This document shows positions 62,101-64,000 of a stretch of 64,000 bases of DNA, piece by piece. Source of the DNA: Janthinobacterium sp. B9-8 (GTDB lineage: Bacteria > Pseudomonadota > Gammaproteobacteria > Burkholderiales > Chitinibacteraceae); contig NZ_CP014222.1 in the NCBI RefSeq assembly GCF_000969645.2, forward strand, positions 3,971,740 to 4,035,739. Direction: 5' to 3'. The notes under the pieces were generated by a model. The model was not told the origin of the DNA and did no database searches. It was given only the letters and a program-made list of their open reading frames with translations. The first letter of the stretch is position 1. Every line of letters starts with the position of its first letter. The position numbers and the translations under genes were made by a program.

Positions 62101-64000
62101 GATTACGCTAGCAGGTACAGATGCCGATGGCACGGTTGCCAGCTTTAGTGTGCTGGGGCTGCCTGCTAATGGCATCTTGTATCGTGATGTGGCTATGACG
62201 CAATTGCTGCTTGCCGGTACCGATTTAGCAGCCAGCAGTAACAGCTTAACGGTTTACTTTAAGCCCAATTCAAATTGGAATGGGAGCACCAGTTTTAATT
62301 ATGCTGCGAAAGATAATACTGGCTTGGTGGATACGTCTCCAGCAACGGCCACGATTAATGTGAGCGGGGTGAATGACGGACCAGCGATTGCCAATGCAAG
62401 TGCTACGGTTTCTGAAGAAGGTTTGTTGGGTGGGATTGTTGATACAACTGGCTCGCCAAGCGATACCACAAATAGTGCCGTGCGCACCGGAACGATCGCG
62501 ATTAGCGATCCGGACAGCCCAGTATTAACAACCTCTTTGATTGCACCAACTGATGTTTTGTCATCGGGTGGGCAAGCCTTGGTCTGGACGGGAAGCGGTA
62601 CGCAAAATCTGGTGGCAAAAGTTGGGGCTATCACTATTGCCGAAGTTCAGATTGATAATGCGGGCAATTACACCGTCACCCTAAAAGGGCCTATTGATCA
62701 CCCTGTGAATAGCGTTGAGGACGTGAAGTCATTTAATGTTGGTGTGCAGGTGTCTGATGGTAGCCTGAGCAGCACAGCTATGCTGACGGTGAATGTGGAA
62801 GACGATGCACCGGTTGGGCAGAGTAAAACAGCAAATGTTCAGATTCCAAATGTAGATAGCAATTTAATCCTAACGCTTGATGTATCTGGAAGTATGGCTG
62901 ACCCAAGTGGAATACCAGGCAAAACAAGGCTGCAGGTTGCTAAGGAGGCAATTACTAAGCTGATCGACGATTACGATATCTTAGGTGATGTCAAAGTGAT
63001 GCTAGTGACGTTTAGCAGCTCTTCAGCGACTCAGCAAAGTGCCGGGCAAACATGGATGAGTGTTAGCGAGGCAAAAGTCATTTTGGACGCTCTCGTTGCT
63101 AACGGCGGCACCAATTATGATGCGGCGGTTGGACAGGTGATGGCGCGCTATGACGATGTAGGCAAGATTGCTGGTGCGCAGAATATTGGGTATTTCTTTT
63201 CGGATGGTGCACCTAATCCAAGCCTTGGTTTAGATGCGACTGAAGAGCTGGCCTGGACTAGTTTCTTAAACACCAAAGATATTAACTCTCTGGCATTGGG
63301 CTTAGGATCAGGTGTGACTGCGACCAATCTGAATCCTATTGCTTACAACGGCACAGGTATCGGGTCTGAGGCAAACGCCATTATCGTTACAGATTTAGCA
63401 CAACTGCCGCCTATTTTGCGGGACACCATTGTTTTACCAAACTCTGGTGATCTAACAGGTGGTGTGATTTCGGGGGCTTCATCAGGCTTTGGTGCTGATG
63501 GCGGCCATATGAATGACATTACGGTTGATGGTGTGAAATACACTTTTGATGTGGCTAATAATTCGATTGTGACAAGCGCTGCGGCAAATAAATACACCTT
63601 TGATGCCGTGACTCATCAATTAAAGGTAAATACTTTATTAGGCGGGCAATTTGCCATTGATATGGATGATGGTAAATACACCTACACTCCTCCGGTGCTT
63701 AAAACATCTGGCTCCAGTGAAAACATTGGCTTTACCTTAATTGATAATGATGGCGATCTTGATCTGTCTAATAGCCAGCTCACTATTAATGTCCTGCCGC
63801 CAGCTCAAGGCAATACACTGCAATTGACTACGTCGACCTCCGCAATTGCCGATGCCAGCCTTGGCCTGCATGGTGAATTCTTTGGATATAACAATGATCC
63901 GGATAAAACTGGTGGCATAACATATAACGTGCAAAGCCAAGATAATACGGTAGGTAATCTTGATAATATCAGCGACATTAGCTCGGTTATTAATGGCCGC
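53117..64000 (+). CDS. Giant LapA-like RTX-type adhesin (3'-truncated by window edge)
   Basis: The frame is open for 3628 codons from ATG 53117 to the window end with no stop. In order: LapA-type N-terminal retention module (1 to about 160) with the protease site TAAG at residues 117-120; three cadherin-like repeats (about 170-499); 21 Calx-beta-like 118-aa repeats (500-2977); another cadherin-like domain (about 2978-3085); a T1SS-143-like domain (about 3090-3235); a von Willebrand A domain (about 3245-3435) with MIDAS DVSGS starting at D3255; further beta-rich segments. There is no N-terminal signal peptide, as expected for type I secretion. RTX nonapeptides and the C-terminal export signal must lie beyond 64000. 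Function: surface attachment and biofilm, exported by the LapB/LapC-like proteins encoded just upstream. Confidence 0.93.
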   Translation, partial: MAEQISVSKPHATVVNINGSAFLRDATGKSVPLKEGQQLNENEIFVTSADGRVQLLMPNGELLEIGGDRTVQIDAQMLGSAPVDAASAAIADLNASTDQIAAAIASGQDLSTELEATAAGLAGGAGVEDGHSFVQLGRITEGVDPLAFNFAGSNLGTLDLPLITALPVQASPNPAVLGPDNVSGAEGAVIAGNVLSNDADADGPLTVTGFTVVGLAEVFTASQLASIPNVGSVVIAPNGDFTFTPLTNYNGPVPVITYSVVDPVGGTGSSTLTLTITPVDDPANLQADSATVLEDTPATGNVLSNDSDPDGALTVTGFTIAGLPNVFTAGQPALIPNVGTLTIAPNGDYTFTPVNNFNGPVPVVTYNVLDPQGGTGSSTLTLTVTPVDDPANLQADSATVLEDTPATGNVLSNDSDPDGALTVTGFTIAGLPDTFTTGQPALIPNVGTLIIAPNGDYTFTPANNYNGPVPVITYNVVDPLGGTGSSTLTIAITPVDDPVISQIEVGTPGVADDNVVEGNNLVFNVTLSTATTKVETYAFNLGGGSASTADYGTATFSNGVTYNATTGLITVPAGVTGFAVTLPTVDDALVEITPETVPLTIGGVSATGGILDNDSPAITGIEVGNPGVADDNVVEGNNLVFNVTLSTATTKVETYAFNLGGGSASTADYGTATFSNGVTYNATTGLITVPAGVTGFAVTLPTVDDALVEASPETVPLTIGGVSATGGILDNDSPAITGIEVGNPGVADDNVVEGNNLVFNVTLSTATTKSETYAFNLGGGSASTADYGTATFSNGVTYNATTGLITVPAGVTGFAVTLPTVDDALVEASPETVPLTIGGVSATGGILDNDSPAITGIEVGNPGVADDNVVEGNNLIFNVTLSTATTKVETYAFNLGGGSASTADYGTATFSNGVTYNATTGLITVPAGVTNFAVTLPTVDDALVEITPETVPLTIGGVSATGGILDNDSPAITGIEVGNPGVADDNVVEGNNLVFNVTLSTATTKVETYAFNLGGGSASTADYGTATFSNGVTYNATTGLITVPAGVTGFAVTLPTVDDALVEITPETVPLTIGGVSATGGILDNDSPAITGIEVGNPGVADDNVVEGNNLVFNVTLSTATTKVETYAFNLGGGSASTADYGTATFSNGVTYNATTGLITVPAGVTGFAVTLPTVDDALVEITPETVPLTIGGVSATGGILDNDSPAITGIEVGNPGVADDNVVEGNNLVFNVTLSTATTKVETYAFNLGGGSASTADYGTATFSNGVTYNATTGLITVPAGVTGFAVTLPTVDDALVEASPETVPLTIGGVSATGGILDNDSPAITGIEVGNPGVADVNVVEGNNLVFNVTLSTATTKSETYAFNLGGGSASTADYGTATFSNGVTYNATTGLITVPAGVTGFAVTLPTVDDALVEASPETVPLTIGGVSATGGILDNDSPAITGIEVGNPGVADDNVVEGNNLIFNVTLSTATTKVETYAFNLGGGSASTADYGTATFSNGVTYNATTGLITVPAGVTNFAVTLPTVDDALVEITPETVPLTIGGVSATGGILDNDSPAITGIEVGNPGVADDNVVEGNNLVFNVTLSTATTKVETYAFNLGGGSASTADYGTATFSNGVTYNATTGLITVPAGVTGFAVTLPTVDDALVEITPETVPLTIGGVSATGGILDNDSPAITGIEVGNPGVADDNVVEGNNLVFNVTLSTATTKVETYAFNLGGGSASTADYGTATFSNGVTYNATTGLITVPAGVTGFAVTLPTVDDALVEITPETVPLTIGGVSATGGILDNDSPAITGIEVGNPGVADDNVVEGNNLVFNVTLSTATTKVETYAFNLGGGSASTADYGTATFSNGVTYNATTGLITVPAGVTGFAVTLPTVDDALVEITPETVPLTIGGVSATGGILDNDSPAITGIEVGNPGVADDNVVEGNNLVFNVTLSTATTKSETYAFNLGGGSASTADYGTATFSNGVTYNATTGLITVPAGVTGFAVTLPTVDDALVEASPETVPLTIGGVSATGGILDNDSPAITGIEVGNPGVADDNVVEGNNLIFNVTLSTATTKVETYAFNLGGGSASTADYGTATFSNGVTYNATTGLITVPAGVTNFAVTLPTVDDALVEITPETVPLTIGGVSATGGILDNDSPAITGIEVGNPGVADDNVVEGNNLVFNVTLSTATTKVETYAFNLGGGSASTADYGTATFSNGVTYNATTGLITVPAGVTGFAVTLPTVDDALVEITPETVPLTIGGVSATGGILDNDSPAITGIEVGNPGVADDNVVEGNNLVFNVTLSTATTKVETYAFNLGGGSASTADYGTATFSNGVTYNATTGLITVPAGVTGFAVTLPTVDDALVEITPETVPLTIGGVSATGGILDNDSPAITGIEVGNPGVADDNVVEGNNLVFNVTLSTATTKSETYAFNLGGGSASTADYGTATFSNGVTYNATTGLITVPAGVTGFAVTLPTVDDALVEASPETVPLTIGGVSATGGILDNDSPAITGIEVGNPGVADDNVVEGNNLIFNVTLSTATTKVETYAFNLGGGSASTADYGTATFSNGVTYNATTGLITVPAGVTNFAVTLPTVDDALVEITPETVPLTIGGVSATGGILDNDSPAITGIEVGNPGVADDNVVEGNNLVFNVTLSTATTKVETYAFNLGGGSASTADYGTATFSNGVTYNATTGLITVPAGVTGFAVTLPTVDDALVEITPETVPLTIGGVSATGGILDNDSPAITGIEVGNPGVADDNVVEGNNLVFNVTLSTATTKVETYAFNLGGGSASTADYGTATFSNGVTYNATTGLITVPAGVTGFAVTLPTVDDALVEASPETVPLTIGGVSATGGILDNDSPAITGIEVGNPGVADDNVVEGNNLVFNVTLSTATTKSETYAFNLGGGSASTADYGTATFSNGVTYNATTGLITVPAGVTGFAVTLPTVDDALVEASPETVPLTIGGVSATGGILDNDYAPNTNNVSASGIEDQAAPIAITLAGTDADGTVASFSVLGLPANGILYRDVAMTQLLLAGTDLAASSNSLTVYFKPNSNWNGSTSFNYAAKDNTGLVDTSPATATINVSGVNDGPAIANASATVSEEGLLGGIVDTTGSPSDTTNSAVRTGTIAISDPDSPVLTTSLIAPTDVLSSGGQALVWTGSGTQNLVAKVGAITIAEVQIDNAGNYTVTLKGPIDHPVNSVEDVKSFNVGVQVSDGSLSSTAMLTVNVEDDAPVGQSKTANVQIPNVDSNLILTLDVSGSMADPSGIPGKTRLQVAKEAITKLIDDYDILGDVKVMLVTFSSSSATQQSAGQTWMSVSEAKVILDALVANGGTNYDAAVGQVMARYDDVGKIAGAQNIGYFFSDGAPNPSLGLDATEELAWTSFLNTKDINSLALGLGSGVTATNLNPIAYNGTGIGSEANAIIVTDLAQLPPILRDTIVLPNSGDLTGGVISGASSGFGADGGHMNDITVDGVKYTFDVANNSIVTSAAANKYTFDAVTHQLKVNTLLGGQFAIDMDDGKYTYTPPVLKTSGSSENIGFTLIDNDGDLDLSNSQLTINVLPPAQGNTLQLTTSTSAIADASLGLHGEFFGYNNDPDKTGGITYNVQSQDNTVGNLDNISDISSVINGR
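53465..53476 (+). other. Predicted LapG-type cleavage site TAAG in the adhesin retention module
   Basis: Codons for Thr117-Ala118-Ala119-Gly120. In Pseudomonas LapA the periplasmic cysteine protease LapG cuts between the two alanines of a TAAG motif near residue 108, freeing the adhesin when c-di-GMP is low. The setting here (about 115 residues of beta-rich retention module, then ELEATAAGLAGG and a GHSFVQLGRITEGVDP segment) matches that architecture. Confidence 0.8.
53640..54613 (+). repeat. Three tandem cadherin-like repeats (324-bp period)
   Basis: Each roughly 108-aa unit carries GNVLSNDxDxDGxLTVTGFT, then IAPNGDFTFTP or IAPNGDYTFTP and a closing GGTGSSTLTxxITPVDDP. The second and third units are nearly identical at DNA level, and AATTTACAAGC recurs exactly 324 bp apart (53966 and 54290). 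The Asp-rich boxes suggest calcium binding. Confidence 0.85.
54614..62047 (+). repeat. 21 tandem 354-bp Calx-beta-like repeats with five-unit higher-order structure
   Basis: Unit starts fall at 54614 plus multiples of 354, giving exactly 21 units of 118 codons with no length variation. Each starts I(T)GIEVG, has VVEGNNLVFNVTLSTATT, ASTADYGTATFSNGVTY and TVDDALVE, and ends GGILDNDSPA, matching the Calx-beta pattern of acidic calcium-binding loops. Variants recur in the order A-B-C-D-E, so blocks of 1770 bp (starting near 54772, 56542 and 58312) are almost identical. A final shortened block is followed by a return to the first-block variant near 61493. Ordinary short-read assembly would collapse this array. 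Confidence 0.95.

Overview
The window looks like chromosome of a Gram-negative betaproteobacterium. The parA-parB-atpIBEFHAGDC order, the hemC-hemD-hemX-hemY operon, a FimV-type polar protein and the polA / DUF2782 / thrB neighbourhood all point that way, and the gene style suggests Neisseriales (Chromobacterium/Iodobacter-like). The genus is inferred; no rRNA or other marker is present. I see no tRNA, rRNA, CRISPR array, transposase, prophage or integron.

Layout: (1) 1-8.6 kb: end of parA, parB, then the complete nine-gene F1Fo ATP synthase operon with a near-consensus promoter and a clear terminator. (2) 8.6-17.6 kb: housekeeping genes (a chemotaxis receptor, an M32 carboxypeptidase, glmU, an RluA-family pseudouridine synthase, ychF, a small outer-membrane barrel). 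The gaps between them hold several dispersed palindromic elements. (3) 17.6-32.2 kb, minus strand: a compact ABC-transporter-dependent (group 2-like) capsule operon in the order kpsM-kpsT-kpsE-kpsD-[1183-aa protein]-kdsA-kdsB/C fusion-kpsF-kpsC-kpsS. It encodes export, CMP-Kdo supply and the Kdo-linker transferases. One AT-rich 1183-aa protein fills the place where serotype-specific genes normally sit. About 1 kb of AT-rich DNA lies upstream. (4) 33.2-48.6 kb: yggX, ppk1, sixA, a 53-codon mini-gene, hemCDXY, fimV, polA, a DUF2782 gene, thrB and an FAD-linked oxidase. (5) 48.7-64 kb: a type I secretion locus of the Lap (large adhesion protein) type, with a LapB-like ABC transporter, a LapC-like adaptor, a LuxR-family regulator and a giant adhesin that runs off the right edge after 3628 codons.

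The adhesin is the most unusual object here. Its N-terminus is a retention module with a TAAG site of the kind cut by the periplasmic protease LapG. Three cadherin-like repeats follow, then exactly 21 tandem 354-bp (118-aa) Calx-beta-like repeats. These are arranged as nearly identical five-unit (1770-bp) blocks with visible recombination junctions. After the array come a T1SS-143-like domain and a von Willebrand A domain with an intact MIDAS motif. Together the capsule operon and the adhesin locus suggest heavy investment in cell-surface structure and attachment. The outer-membrane TolC-like partner (LapE), LapG and LapD are not in the window, nor is the adhesin's C-terminal secretion signal.
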